A program made the translations under genes and the position numbers. The notes below the pieces were generated by a model. It saw only the letters and a list, made by a program, of their open reading frames with translations, searched no databases and was not told the origin of the DNA. 64,000 nt of DNA. It comes from Dermatophilaceae bacterium Soc4.6. Lineage in GTDB: Bacteria > Actinomycetota > Actinomycetes > Actinomycetales > Dermatophilaceae. Positions 28,707 to 38,036 of this stretch are shown here, piece by piece. Position 1 is the stretch's first letter. Each line of letters starts with the position of its first letter. The stretch lies in contig JAZGVH010000002.1 in assembly GCA_039889245.1 (NCBI GenBank), positions 2,046,001 to 2,110,000 on the forward strand, read 5' to 3'.

Positions 28707-29546
28707 TCAGGTCTGTGTGGGCGCGGGAGCGCCACGGCGGCCTCGCGGGAGCCAGGCGAGGCTCTCGTCGGTCGTGGTGGTGGGCTTGTACTCGAGGCCG
28801 ACCCACCCGGCATACCCGGTGTCGCTGACGGTCGTGAGCAGGTCCAGCAGGTCGAGGCTTCCGGAGCCGGGCTCTCCACGGCCGGGCCAGTCGGCGATCT
28901 GGACGTGGCCGACCCGGTCGGCGTAGGCCGTCGCCGCGGCGGCGGGGTCGTCACCGTTGTTGGCCAGGTGGAAGAGATCGAGCAGGAAGCCCACGTTGGC
29001 GTGGCCGTCGGCCCGCGCCACGTCGACGACGGCGACCGCGTCGGCTGCGGTCCGCAGCGGGTAGGGCTTCGGACCGCTCACCGGCTCGACGAGCACGGTG
29101 GCGCCGACTCGAGCGGCAGCGACGGCGGCCAGACCGAGGTTCACGCGCCCGAGGGCGTCCTGGGCCTCCGGGCTGCTGTCCTCGACGCGGTTGCCGTAGA
29201 GGGCGTTGAAGGCCGTGACCCCGAGACGCTCGCCGATGCCGACGGTCACGTCGATGTTGTCGACGAACTGGCGTGACCGGTCCGGGAGCGACAGGACGCC
29301 ACAGTCAGCGCCAGCCAGGTCGCCCGCGAAGAAGTTCAGCCCGACGAGCTGGACCCCGCTGTCGCTCACGGCGGTGACGAGGGCGTCGACGGCTGCGTCG
29401 GAGGGCACGGGCTGATCGGGCCACGGCCACCAGAGCTCGATGGCGTCGAAGCCGGCCGCCTTGGCGGCGGCAGGCCGCTGCAGCAGCGGCAGCTCGGTGA
29501 ACAGCATGGAGCAGTTGGCCAGGTACCGAAGTCCGTGGTCGGTCAT
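28707..29546 (-). CDS. hyi: Hydroxypyruvate isomerase
   Basis: A 279-residue TIM-barrel enzyme interconverting hydroxypyruvate and tartronate semialdehyde. It begins LRYLANCSMLFTELPLL. The acidic metal-site residues are seen in VLVEPVSG, LLDLFHL and VGLEYKP, with GHVQIADWPGRGEPG between. The ATG at 29546 follows GAGAGGA. The frame is open upstream but the extra residues have no family match. Length and context fit Hyi of glyoxylate-utilisation clusters. Confidence 0.92.
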   Translation of the reverse strand: MTDHGLRYLANCSMLFTELPLLQRPAAAKAAGFDAIELWWPWPDQPVPSDAAVDALVTAVSDSGVQLVGLNFFAGDLAGADCGVLSLPDRSRQFVDNIDVTVGIGERLGVTAFNALYGNRVEDSSPEAQDALGRVNLGLAAVAAARVGATVLVEPVSGPKPYPLRTAADAVAVVDVARADGHANVGFLLDLFHLANNGDDPAAAATAYADRVGHVQIADWPGRGEPGSGSLDLLDLLTTVSDTGYAGWVGLEYKPTTTTDESLAWLPRGRRGAPAPTQT

Positions 29547-29646
29547 CGGGGTCCTCTCAGACTGGGTGGTGGTGGGAGACGACGTCGGAGGGTGCAGAGC
29601 GGGACGGGGCCGCCAGGGGGCTACGTGTGGCCGACCCTGCGGCTGG

Positions 29647-32373
29647 TCAGGAGTCACCGCCGGCGCTGCCGGTGGTCCCGGCCCGGACGTCGAGCAGCCG
29701 GTAGCGGCTCGATGCCCTCAGGGCCGTCTCGGGGTCGACCCGTCCCTCGTCGGCGAGCACCTGGAGGGCGCGGACCACGATCGACTCGACGTCGATGTGG
29801 AAGAACCGGCGGGCGGCAGCCCGGGTGTCCGAGAAGCCATGGCCGTCGGCGCCGAGCGTGGCGAAGCGGTGGGGCAGGAACTGGCGGATCTGGTCGGGGA
29901 CCTCGGAGACGAAGTCCGTCGACGCGACCACCGGCCACGGGGCGTCAGCCAGCTTGGCGGCGACGTACGGCACCCGCGCTGCCCGCTCGGGGTGGAGGAA
30001 GGCCTCCTGCTCGGCGGCGAGGCCGTCCCGGCGCAGCTCGGTCCACGAGGTGACCGACCACACGTCGGCGAAGACCCCCCAGTCCCGCTCCAGCAGCCGC
30101 GCGGCCTCGAGGACCCAGGGCACCGACACGCCCGATCCCATGAGGTGGCAGCGGGGGCCGTCGCCCGCACCGGTGGCGATCCGGTGCAGGCCGCGCAGGA
30201 TGCCGTCGACGTCGACGTCGGCCGGCTCGGCCGGCTGCAACATCGGCTCGTTGTACAGGGTCAGGTAGTACATGACGTCGGGATCGGTCGAGTCCGGTCC
30301 GTACATCTGCTCGAGCCCGGCGCGCACGATGTGCGCGATCTCGTAGCCGTAGGCGGGGTCGTAGACCTTGGTCGCCGGGTTGGTGGCAGCCAGCACCGGC
30401 GAGTGGCCGTCCGCGTGCTGCAGCCCCTCGCCGGTGAGCGTGGTCCGCCCGGCGGTGGCGCCGATGATGAAACCGCGGGTCATCTGGTCCATCGCGGCCC
30501 ACATGGCGTCGCCGGTGCGCTGGTAGCCGAACATCGAGTAGAAGACGTAGACCGGGATCAGCGGCTCACCGTGGGTGGCGTATGCCGTGCCCGCGGCTGT
30601 GAAGGCCGCCATCGAGCCGGCCTCGTTGATGCCGGTGTGCAGGATCTGCCCCTGGGGGGACTCCTTGTAGGCCAGGAGCAGGGCGCGGTCGACCGAGGTG
30701 TAGTTCTGGCCGTTCGGGTTGTAGATCTTGGCTGTGGGAAAGAACGAGTCCATGCCGAAGGTGCGTGCCTCGTCGGGGATGATCGGCACGATGCGGTTCC
30801 CGATCCCCTTGTCCCGCAGCAGCTCTCGCAGCAGACGCACGAAGGCCATCGTGGTCGCCGCCTGCTGCTTGCCCGAGCCGCGACGGGCCACGTCATACGT
30901 CTTGGCGTCCGGCAGGGTGAGGGCGCGGGGGGCCCGGCGCCGCTCGGGCAGGAAGCCGCCGAGCTCGTGGCGCCGGGCGAGGAGGTACCGGATCTCTGCC
31001 GATTCCGACCCGGGGTGGTGGTACGGCACCCGGTAGGGGTCGGCGTCGATCTGGGTGTCGGTGACGGGGATGTCGAGCAGGTCACGGAACGCCTTGAAGT
31101 CCGACGTCGTCAGCTTCTTCATCTGGTGCGTCGCGTTGCGCGCCTCGAAGTTGGCGCCGAGGCCGTAGCCCTTGACGGTCTTGGCGAGGACGACGGTGGG
31201 CCGCCCCGTCCTGTTGCCGAGGGTCGCCGCATGGTAGGCGGCATACACCTTGCGGTAGTCGTGGCCACCGCGCTTGAGGCTCCAGATCTGGTCGTCCGTC
31301 AGGTCGGCGACGAGAGCCTTGGTCGAGGGGGACCGGCCGAAGAAGTGCTCGCGGACGTAGCCTCCGGACTCGCCCTTGTAGGTCTGGTAGTCGCCGTCCA
31401 GCGTCTCGTTCATGACCCGCACGAGCTCGCCGTCGGTGTCCCTGGCGAGGAGTGGGTCCCACTCCCGACCCCAGAGCACCTTGACGACGTTCCACCCTGC
31501 ACCGCGGAAGAACCCCTCGAGCTCCTGGACGATCTTGCCGTTGCCGCGGACCGGACCGTCGAGCCGCTGGAGGTTGCAGTTGACCACGAAGGTGAGGTTG
31601 TCGAGCCCCTCGTTCGCCGCCAGCTGGAGGAAGCCGCGCGACTCCGGCTCGTCCATCTCGCCGTCGCCGAGGAAGGCCCAGACGTGCTGGTCGCTGGTGT
31701 CCTTGATCCCCCGGTGCTCCAGGTAGCGGTTCGACTGGGCCTGGTAGATCGCGTTCATCGGACCGATGCCCATGGAGACGGTCGGGAACTGCCAGAACTG
31801 CGGCATCAGCCGTGGGTGCGGGTAGGAGGACAGCCCGTGCGGGGCCGCAGACTTCTCCTGCCGGAAGCCGTCGAGGTCGGCCTCGCCCAGACGACCCTCG
31901 AGGAAGGCCCTGGCATACATCCCCGGCGAGGCATGTCCCTGGAAGAAGACCTGGTCGCCGCCACCGGGGTGGCCGGCGCCGCGGAAGAAGTGGTTCAGAC
32001 CCACCTCGTAGAGCGTCGAGGCGCCGGCGTAGGTGGAGATGTGGCCCCCGACACCGATGTCCGGACGCTGCGCCCGGTGCACGAGCACCGCCGCGTTCCA
32101 GCGCAGGAGCCGACGGTAGGACCGCTCGATGCTCTCGTCGCCGGGGAAGGCCGGTTCCTGCGCCACGGCGATGGTGTTGACGTAGTCGGTCGTGACGCCC
32201 CCCGCGGCCGCAGGCAGGCCGGACGCGGACGCCTGCTCACCGAGCATGCGCAGCACCTCGGCCGCCCGAGACGGGCCGTTGCTCGCCAGCAGCTGGGTGA
32301 AGGACTCCGACCACTCGGACATCTCCTCCGGGTCGACCTGGTCGGTCGAGGCTCCTGGGTGCGGGCTGGTCAT
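29647..32373 (-). CDS. aceE: Pyruvate dehydrogenase E1 component, homodimeric type
   Basis: A 908-residue thiamine-diphosphate enzyme that decarboxylates pyruvate and acetylates the lipoyl domain of E2. Recognisable parts are [23 protein letters not shown] (in part), the ThDP motif [10 protein letters not shown] and [17 protein letters not shown]. Length is typical of AceE. No E2 or E3 gene is in the window, so those subunits must come from elsewhere. Its place inside a purine-degradation cluster is unusual and suggests co-induction with glyoxylate oxidation; a changed substrate is another option. The ATG has GAGGAG upstream. Confidence 0.93.
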   Translation of the reverse strand: MTSPHPGASTDQVDPEEMSEWSESFTQLLASNGPSRAAEVLRMLGEQASASGLPAAAGGVTTDYVNTIAVAQEPAFPGDESIERSYRRLLRWNAAVLVHRAQRPDIGVGGHISTYAGASTLYEVGLNHFFRGAGHPGGGDQVFFQGHASPGMYARAFLEGRLGEADLDGFRQEKSAAPHGLSSYPHPRLMPQFWQFPTVSMGIGPMNAIYQAQSNRYLEHRGIKDTSDQHVWAFLGDGEMDEPESRGFLQLAANEGLDNLTFVVNCNLQRLDGPVRGNGKIVQELEGFFRGAGWNVVKVLWGREWDPLLARDTDGELVRVMNETLDGDYQTYKGESGGYVREHFFGRSPSTKALVADLTDDQIWSLKRGGHDYRKVYAAYHAATLGNRTGRPTVVLAKTVKGYGLGANFEARNATHQMKKLTTSDFKAFRDLLDIPVTDTQIDADPYRVPYHHPGSESAEIRYLLARRHELGGFLPERRRAPRALTLPDAKTYDVARRGSGKQQAATTMAFVRLLRELLRDKGIGNRIVPIIPDEARTFGMDSFFPTAKIYNPNGQNYTSVDRALLLAYKESPQGQILHTGINEAGSMAAFTAAGTAYATHGEPLIPVYVFYSMFGYQRTGDAMWAAMDQMTRGFIIGATAGRTTLTGEGLQHADGHSPVLAATNPATKVYDPAYGYEIAHIVRAGLEQMYGPDSTDPDVMYYLTLYNEPMLQPAEPADVDVDGILRGLHRIATGAGDGPRCHLMGSGVSVPWVLEAARLLERDWGVFADVWSVTSWTELRRDGLAAEQEAFLHPERAARVPYVAAKLADAPWPVVASTDFVSEVPDQIRQFLPHRFATLGADGHGFSDTRAAARRFFHIDVESIVVRALQVLADEGRVDPETALRASSRYRLLDVRAGTTGSAGGDS

Positions 32374-32398
32374 CGTCGGTGCTCCTCTGCTGGGGTGG

Positions 32399-32458
32399 GG
32401 TCGGTCTGGGGTCGGTCTGACGTCGGTCTGCGGTCGGTCTTGGGGCCGGTCTGCGGTC
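32399..32458. repeat. Tandem ~10-bp repeats upstream of aceE
   Basis: About five imperfect copies of GTCGGTCTG spaced 10-11 bp apart. They lie in the 97-bp gap between the uricase stop and the aceE start. The spacing equals one helical turn, so they could be a protein-binding array, or simply a slippage-prone repeat. Confidence 0.5.
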
Positions 32459-32470
32459 AGTGAGGCCGGG

Positions 32471-33352
32471 TCAGCAGAACCCGGCGATGCCGACCCATGC
32501 CGCGTCGGCGGGTGCGCTGCCCTTGCGGGCGAAGGTGGCCTCGATCAGGCCGTAGGGCCGGTCGGCCGCCCAGAAGACGAGGCCGGGGTTGTCGAGACCG
32601 CGGAACGACAGGTCGGAGAGGAAGTGGTGCTTGTTGGGGCAGGAGAACTTCACCTCGTCGATGCAGTCGTGCTTGTCGATCACGGCCTCACCCATCTGGA
32701 AGAGGGTGTGCTGCAGCGCCTTGGAGTACTCCTTCCCGAAGGCCTCGAGCATCGTCGCCTTGACGCTCGCGTAGACGGCGTTGTAGTCGACGTCAGGGGT
32801 GTTGTAGCGCCAGCGGGTCGTGACCTCGGTGGCGAGGATCCGGTCCTCCGTCTCCGGGAGCGTCGTGTAGTCGTCCTTGGGGTAGCCGACGAAGCCCGAC
32901 TGCGTCGTCTTCATCACGGTCAGGCCGGAGAACCCGCTGATCACCGTGGTGCTGTCACCGTCGCGCACCAGCACCGCCGTGCGGGTCTCCGGCGTGTTGC
33001 GGAAGAAGGCGTGGTCGTGGTCGTCGATCCGCGACCAGCCGTACTCCTCCGCCGCCCACCGGCCACCCGTCACCCAGTCGAACTGCGTGGTGAAGTGCTC
33101 GGCGAGCCTCTCCAGCAGCTGCTCCGGTGAGGCGATCCCGTCGCGGGCGAAGGCGAAGATGGTGTTCTTCTGCGTATCGGTGGCGACGACGTGGGCGTTG
33201 TCCCCCTCCGTGTGGGCGGCCAGGAAGTCGCCCCGGAGCTCGGACGTCACGTTGAGGTCGATCACCTCGTGGCGGTCGGTGTCGCGGGTGACGCGCACGA
33301 CCCGGTTCTCTGCCTTGCCGTACTGGTTGGCGGTGAGGATGACCTCAGCCAT
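32471..33352 (-). CDS. Urate oxidase (uricase)
   Basis: A 293-residue cofactor-free uricase that oxidises urate to 5-hydroxyisourate. The N-terminus has [16 protein letters not shown] with the catalytic Lys, the Thr of the charge relay is in [12 protein letters not shown], and family signatures are [14 protein letters not shown] and [11 protein letters not shown]. Full length. The ATG at 33352 follows AAGGAG. HIU hydrolase and OHCU decarboxylase genes precede it, giving all three steps from urate to S-allantoin. Confidence 0.96.
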   Translation of the reverse strand: MAEVILTANQYGKAENRVVRVTRDTDRHEVIDLNVTSELRGDFLAAHTEGDNAHVVATDTQKNTIFAFARDGIASPEQLLERLAEHFTTQFDWVTGGRWAAEEYGWSRIDDHDHAFFRNTPETRTAVLVRDGDSTTVISGFSGLTVMKTTQSGFVGYPKDDYTTLPETEDRILATEVTTRWRYNTPDVDYNAVYASVKATMLEAFGKEYSKALQHTLFQMGEAVIDKHDCIDEVKFSCPNKHHFLSDLSFRGLDNPGLVFWAADRPYGLIEATFARKGSAPADAAWVGIAGFC

Positions 33353-33440
33353 GTCGGACTCCTTCGGTCGTCGTGTCGGTGGTGTCGGTGGTCTCGTGCT
33401 GTCGTGCGGTCTTCGTCGGGGGTGAGGTGGACGGGCCCGC

Positions 33441-33767
33441 TCAGCTGCCGCGATAGGTCGTGTAGGCGAAAGGGCTGGCCAGGAGCGGTATGTGGTAATG
33501 GGATTCGGTGGCGCGGACGGTGAAGTGGACCTCGACGACGGGGTAGAAGCAGTCCTGTTCCTGTCGGGCGAAGTAGGCGCCGATGGCGAAGGACACGCAG
33601 TAGTCACCGGGTGCCAGCGTGTCCGGTCCGAGGTCGGGCACCCGGCCGTTGGCGTCGGTCGTCGCGGCCGCGAGCGGCGTGCCGTCGACACCGGTCAGGC
33701 TGACCTCGACCCCGGCGGCTGGCGTGCCCGTGCTGGCGTCGAGCACGTGCGCAGAGAGGAAGCTCAC
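33441..33767 (-). CDS. uraH: 5-hydroxyisourate hydrolase (transthyretin-like)
   Basis: A 108-residue enzyme hydrolysing 5-hydroxyisourate to OHCU. The family marks are SAHVLDASTGTPA at the start, RVPDLGP in the middle, HYHIPLLASPFAYTTYRGS (end) with the diagnostic YRGS C-terminus. GTG start at 33767, overlapping the upstream decarboxylase stop by 4 nt. Short spacing shows it is part of the operon. Confidence 0.95.
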   Translation of the reverse strand: MSFLSAHVLDASTGTPAAGVEVSLTGVDGTPLAAATTDANGRVPDLGPDTLAPGDYCVSFAIGAYFARQEQDCFYPVVEVHFTVRATESHYHIPLLASPFAYTTYRGS

Positions 33768-34303
33768 GGAGTCACCAGGGCCTGCAGCCGCAGGACCGCG
33801 ATCTCACCGAGCTGCTGGCCCACGACCCGCTCCTCGGTCGCGTCGTCGTGGCCCAGACGCGTCTCGAGCAGAGCCACGATCTCGGACGCCGAGCGCCCCG
33901 CCGCCCGGATGAGGAACACGCGGCCGAAACGGCGCTCGTAGGCGGCGTTGCCCTGCCGCAGCCGCCGGCTGAGCTCGTCGTCGACCTGCAGACCGGACTG
34001 CTCACCCTGCGAGAGCGTGGCCTCGCGGGAGGTCCCCGAGGGTGACTCCCCGATGCGTGGATGGTGCGACATTGCGGCCTCGATCTCGTCGTGCGACAGG
34101 GCGGTCGCGGCCTGCGCCGCGACCTGCGCCAGGTCGGCGACCTCGGCGAAGGGGCGGCCGTCCACGACCGTGTTCACCCACCGGTCCACGTCCAGGCACG
34201 GACGGATGAAGGCGGCTGCGACCGCACGGTCCCAGGCGTTGAAGCTGGCCAGGCTCACCGTGGGGGCGGCGACCCGCCCCGCCGGCGCCCCGGCGTCAGC
34301 CAC
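33764..34303 (-). CDS. uraD: OHCU decarboxylase
   Basis: A 179-residue enzyme that decarboxylates 2-oxo-4-hydroxy-4-carboxy-5-ureidoimidazoline to S-allantoin. The catalytic His is in MSHHPRIGE, followed by EATLSQGEQSGL and the NAAYERRFGRVFLIRAAGRS segment (in part), all typical of the family. GTG start at 34303 overlaps the permease stop by 8 nt; its own stop overlaps uraH. Translational coupling through this part of the cluster is therefore tight. Confidence 0.94.
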   Translation of the reverse strand: MADAGAPAGRVAAPTVSLASFNAWDRAVAAAFIRPCLDVDRWVNTVVDGRPFAEVADLAQVAAQAATALSHDEIEAAMSHHPRIGESPSGTSREATLSQGEQSGLQVDDELSRRLRQGNAAYERRFGRVFLIRAAGRSASEIVALLETRLGHDDATEERVVGQQLGEIAVLRLQALVTP

Positions 34304-35759
34304 GTTGCGCCCTGTCGGCCGAGCCGCCGACCTCGTTGCGGCGCTGGTCGGGCTCGTTCAGTCGCGCCTCGTCCCGATCCGAGATGGCCCCGGGCGGCGG
34401 CCCCTCCGAGAAGATCGGCCCCTCGGTGCTCGAGGACCGCCCGAGGATGTTGAAGACGATGTTGAGCAGGACGGCCACGATGGCCGTGGAGGTGATACCG
34501 GAGTCGAAGATGACCTGGAACCAGCTGGGGAACTTGTCGTAGAAGGTCGGCACCGAGATGGGGATGATGCCGAAGCCGAGCGCGAAGGCGACGATGACCA
34601 GGTTGGAGTTGCCGGCGAAGTCGACCTTGCTCAGGGTGCGGATGCCGCTCGCGGCGACCGTGCCGAACAGGGCCAGGCCGGCCCCTCCGAGCACGGGCAG
34701 TGGCACGACGGCGACGATCGCGCCGAGGACCGGGAAGACGCCGAGGAACACGAGGATCGCCCCGCTCACGGCGACGACGAATCGGCTCTTGATGCCGGTG
34801 ATGGCGACGAGACCCACGTTCTGGGCGAAGGCACTGATCGAGAACCCGTTGAAGACACTCGCGATCGAGGTGGAGACCATGTCGGCACGCAGCCCGTTCG
34901 TGACCGTCTCGCGGTCGGCCGGCCGCTCGATGATCTCACCCACGGCGAGGATGTCGGCGGTCGTCTCGGTCATGATCACGAGCATGACCACGACCATCGA
35001 GATGATCGCGCCGAAGGCGAACGTGGGCAGGCCGAAGTGGAACGGTGCGGGGACCTGGAAGAAGCCGGCGTCCTTGATGGCGCTGAACTGGGTGACACCG
35101 AAGGGGATCGCGACGACGGTGCCGAGGACCAGTCCGAGGAGGATGGCGATGCGGGAGAAGAACGGCGGCATGAAGCGGTAGATCAGCACGATGATGACCA
35201 TGGTGAGCACCGCGAGCAGGATGTTCTTGGGGTCGCCGAACGTCTTGGACCCGACCCCGCCGGCGCTCCATTTGATCGCTACCGGGAGCAGCGAGACACC
35301 GATGATGGTGATGACCGACCCGGTCACGACCTCGGGAAAGAAGTGGAGCAGCCGGGTGAAGACGGGTGCGATGAGCAGACCGACGAGGCCGGCGACGAGC
35401 AGCGCGCCGAAGACCGCCCTCAGGCCGTCGGTCCCGCCGGATGCGGTGCCCACGGCCAGGATCGTCGAGACCGCGGCGAAGGAGGTGCCCTGCACGAGGG
35501 GCTGCCGCGCACCGAACTTCCAGACACCGAGCGTCTGCAGCAGCGTCGCGACGCCCGACATGAACAGGCCGGCCGAGACGATGTAGGTGATCTGGCCCCC
35601 GCTCAGCTTGAGCGCGCTGCCGACGATGAGAGGCACGGCGACGACCCCGGCATACATGCTCAGCACGTGCTGCAGGCCGTAGACGATCATCTGCGGGAGC
35701 GGGAGACGCTCGTCGACGGGATGGACGTTGGTCGTCGGGGGGTGTGACGTCGTTGTCAT
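34296..35759 (-). CDS. Purine/xanthine permease, NCS2 family
   Basis: A 487-residue permease with about 14 membrane segments. The NCS2 signature is seen as FAQNVGLVAITGIKSRFV, with ETTADILAVGEI upstream and LPQMIVYGLQHVLSMYAGV near the N-terminus. Members import urate, xanthine or uracil with protons; context points to urate or xanthine. The ATG at 35759 has AGGAGG ahead. The C-terminal tail (about 35 residues) is hydrophilic. Confidence 0.92.
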   Translation of the reverse strand: MTTTSHPPTTNVHPVDERLPLPQMIVYGLQHVLSMYAGVVAVPLIVGSALKLSGGQITYIVSAGLFMSGVATLLQTLGVWKFGARQPLVQGTSFAAVSTILAVGTASGGTDGLRAVFGALLVAGLVGLLIAPVFTRLLHFFPEVVTGSVITIIGVSLLPVAIKWSAGGVGSKTFGDPKNILLAVLTMVIIVLIYRFMPPFFSRIAILLGLVLGTVVAIPFGVTQFSAIKDAGFFQVPAPFHFGLPTFAFGAIISMVVVMLVIMTETTADILAVGEIIERPADRETVTNGLRADMVSTSIASVFNGFSISAFAQNVGLVAITGIKSRFVVAVSGAILVFLGVFPVLGAIVAVVPLPVLGGAGLALFGTVAASGIRTLSKVDFAGNSNLVIVAFALGFGIIPISVPTFYDKFPSWFQVIFDSGITSTAIVAVLLNIVFNILGRSSSTEGPIFSEGPPPGAISDRDEARLNEPDQRRNEVGGSADRAQRG

Positions 35760-35840
35760 GAAGACCTCCTGGATCGGGCGTGGTTCTGCGAGCGGTGCTG
35801 GTGGGTGAGACTCGCTATCGGTCACGAGTCACGTGGTGCC

Positions 35841-36674
35841 TCAGGTGAACTGGCGGCTGAGCGTGGCGTGGCGGTTGACGTCCTTGTAGAGCAGGTAGCG
35901 GAAGCGACCGGGGCCTCCGGCGTAGCAGGCCTGGGGGCAAAAGGCCCGCAGCCACATGAAGTCACCCTCCTGGACCTCGACCCAGTCGTTGTTGAGCAGG
36001 TAGACCGCCTTCCCCTCGAGGACGTAGAGCCCGTGCTCCATCACGTGCGTCTCGGGGAACGGGATCACCCCGCCGGGCTCGAAGGTGACGATGTTGACGT
36101 GCATGTCGTGGCGCACGTCGGTGGGGTCGGCGAAGCGTTGCGTCGTCCAGACCCCGTTGGTGCCCGGCATCTCACCACCGGGGACCTCGAGGTCACTGGT
36201 GACGAACGCCGCCGGCACCTCGATCCCGGGCACGCGCTGGTAGGCCTTCCGGATCCAGTGGAAGGAAGCCACCTCCTGGCTGGTGTTGTGCAGGGTCCAG
36301 ACCTGGCCGGGAGGAAGGAAGGCGTACCCTCCGGCCGCCAGCTCGTGGGTCTCGCCGTCCAGCGTCAGGGCCAGGCTGCCGGCCACGACGAACAGCACGC
36401 CCTCGGCGCCCGGGTCGAGCTCGGGCTGGTCGCTGCCACCCCCGGGTGAGACCTCGACGATGTACTGGGAGAAGGTCTCGGCGAAGCCCGACAGGGGCCT
36501 GGCGATCACCCACAGCCGCGTCTTGTCCCAGAACGGCAGCAGGCTGGTGACGATGTCGGTCATGGTGCCCCGCGGCAGGACGGCGTAGGCCTGCGTGAAG
36601 ACGGCCCGGTCGGTCGTCAGCTGGGTCTGCGGCGGCAGCCCACCGGCGGGGGTGTAGTAGCTGGGGGTGGTCAC
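35841..36674 (-). CDS. allE: (S)-ureidoglycine aminohydrolase, bicupin
   Basis: A 277-residue double-cupin enzyme that turns S-ureidoglycine into S-ureidoglycolate plus ammonia. The N-terminal part has SYYTPAGGLPPQTQLTTDRA (in part), the first cupin GAEGVLFVVAGSLAL and the second, metal-binding cupin HVMEHGLYVLEGKAVYLLNNDW (in part), then FMWLRAFCPQACYAGGPG. GTG start at 36674 after AAGGAG. Its substrate comes from allantoate amidohydrolase, which I do not see in the window. Confidence 0.93.
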   Translation of the reverse strand: MTTPSYYTPAGGLPPQTQLTTDRAVFTQAYAVLPRGTMTDIVTSLLPFWDKTRLWVIARPLSGFAETFSQYIVEVSPGGGSDQPELDPGAEGVLFVVAGSLALTLDGETHELAAGGYAFLPPGQVWTLHNTSQEVASFHWIRKAYQRVPGIEVPAAFVTSDLEVPGGEMPGTNGVWTTQRFADPTDVRHDMHVNIVTFEPGGVIPFPETHVMEHGLYVLEGKAVYLLNNDWVEVQEGDFMWLRAFCPQACYAGGPGRFRYLLYKDVNRHATLSRQFT

Positions 36675-36731
36675 GTGGTGCTCCTTCTCGAAGGGGTGCG
36701 CGCAGGTCGCGCCGCGGGCTGGGGGTGCCGG

Positions 36732-38036
36732 TCAGGAACGACGGCGCATGGACTCGGTGTCCGACCGCGGGCGGGACAGCAGGTCGAGCTGTTCCCCGGT
36801 GAGTCCCACCAGGTCGAGCAGCTCCGTCTCGTCGACCGCGCCGCAGGCCTGGCCGCGGTGGAGGTAGCGGGCGAGCGCCCGCGCCGTGGCCGGCTCGTCG
36901 AGCACGCCCGACGAGCTGTTGCCGACGTAGTCGGCGAGGCGACGTGCCGCCCTGGGGAGACCCTGCCGGTAGAAGGCGAAGGTCGCGGCGTAGCGGGTGG
37001 GCAGCTGCCCGGGGTGCAGGTCCCACCCCTGGTAGAACCCCCGGCGCAACGCCCGCGCGACGAGGTCGTGGTGCGTCTTCCAGGCGGCGCGGACCTGATC
37101 CGGCCCACCCACCGGCAGGATGTTGGTCGACCCGTCGCAGACGTGGACCCCGGTGCCGGCCGCAGCGAGCTGCATGACCTGCTTGGCGTGGTCGGCGACC
37201 GGGTGGTCGGACGACTGGTTCTCGGCCGAGATCTGCAGCGAGGCGCTGTAGTCGTAGGTCCCGTAGTGCAGCGAGGTCACCCGGTGGTCCCCGGCGTGGA
37301 TCGCCGCAGCGAGCGGGGCCGACCCGTCGGCCCCGAGGATGAGCTGGGGGGTCTCGACCTGGATCTCGAAGCCGAGCGCCCGGTCGGCCAGACCGTAGGC
37401 CGACTCCAGGGCCCGGCAGGTCGCCACCATGGCCTCCACCTGGCTGACCGTGCTCACCTTCGGGAAGGTCAGCACCAGCCCGGGTGGCAGCTCGCCCAGC
37501 CGCTCGAGCAGACCGCCGAGGAACAGGTCGAGGGTCCGGATGCCGCGACGACGCGTCGGCGCCTCGAAGCACTTGAAGCGGATGCCGATGAAGGCAGGCG
37601 AGACCCCGCCGGAGACGGCGGCGGCGACGGCCGCGGCCGCAGCGATGCTGTCGGCGTCCTCGGTCGCCTCACCACGATCGCCGTACCCGTCCTCGAAGTC
37701 GAGACGAAGATCCTCGATCGGGCTCGTGGTCAGCTTGGCGACGACGCGGTCGGCGACCTGGGCGGTGAGGTCGTCGGCCATCCCCAGCTCGGCGCAGACG
37801 GCAGCCATGCCCCCGTGCTCGGCGACGAGGTCGAGGGCGGTGCGGCCCCACTGGGACGGCAGGTCAGGAGCGTAGCGGTCGGCGGGCACGTAGACGGTGT
37901 GGACGGGCTGGCGACGACCGTCCTCCCCCGGATAGCTCTCGGCCAGGAAGGTGTCGGTGGAGACGAGGGACCGGTCGACGTCGTCGAGGACGCCGTCGGC
38001 GAGCGCGGGGTGGGTCCCGGCGACGTCAGCGGTCAT
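36732..38036 (-). CDS. CitE/malyl-CoA lyase-like protein (DUF6986 type)
   Basis: A 434-residue protein of the HpcH/HpaI-citrate lyase beta superfamily, of which malate synthase is a structural relative. The acidic motif RLDFEDGYGDRG, the Arg in IGIRFKCFEA, TFPKVSTVSQVEAMV, the metal ligand Glu in FEIQVETPQL and Asp in YGTYDYSASL are present. The C-terminal part has YQGWDLHPGQLPTRYAATF. The exact reaction is not known to me. Next to malic enzyme and near aceE, a glyoxylate-condensing (malate-forming) role is attractive but inferred; a lyase acting on ureidoglycolate is another option. Start at ATG 38036, inside the end of the malic enzyme gene (11-nt overlap). Confidence 0.75.
   Translation of the reverse strand: MTADVAGTHPALADGVLDDVDRSLVSTDTFLAESYPGEDGRRQPVHTVYVPADRYAPDLPSQWGRTALDLVAEHGGMAAVCAELGMADDLTAQVADRVVAKLTTSPIEDLRLDFEDGYGDRGEATEDADSIAAAAAVAAAVSGGVSPAFIGIRFKCFEAPTRRRGIRTLDLFLGGLLERLGELPPGLVLTFPKVSTVSQVEAMVATCRALESAYGLADRALGFEIQVETPQLILGADGSAPLAAAIHAGDHRVTSLHYGTYDYSASLQISAENQSSDHPVADHAKQVMQLAAAGTGVHVCDGSTNILPVGGPDQVRAAWKTHHDLVARALRRGFYQGWDLHPGQLPTRYAATFAFYRQGLPRAARRLADYVGNSSSGVLDEPATARALARYLHRGQACGAVDETELLDLVGLTGEQLDLLSRPRSDTESMRRRS

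Noticed and set aside
29440-32463. A 1007-codon open frame on the plus strand opposite aceE
   Set aside because: It is antisense to a clear AceE gene, its product shows no domain, and it is rich in Val/Asp/Arg/Gly as expected for a complementary frame in GC-rich coding DNA.
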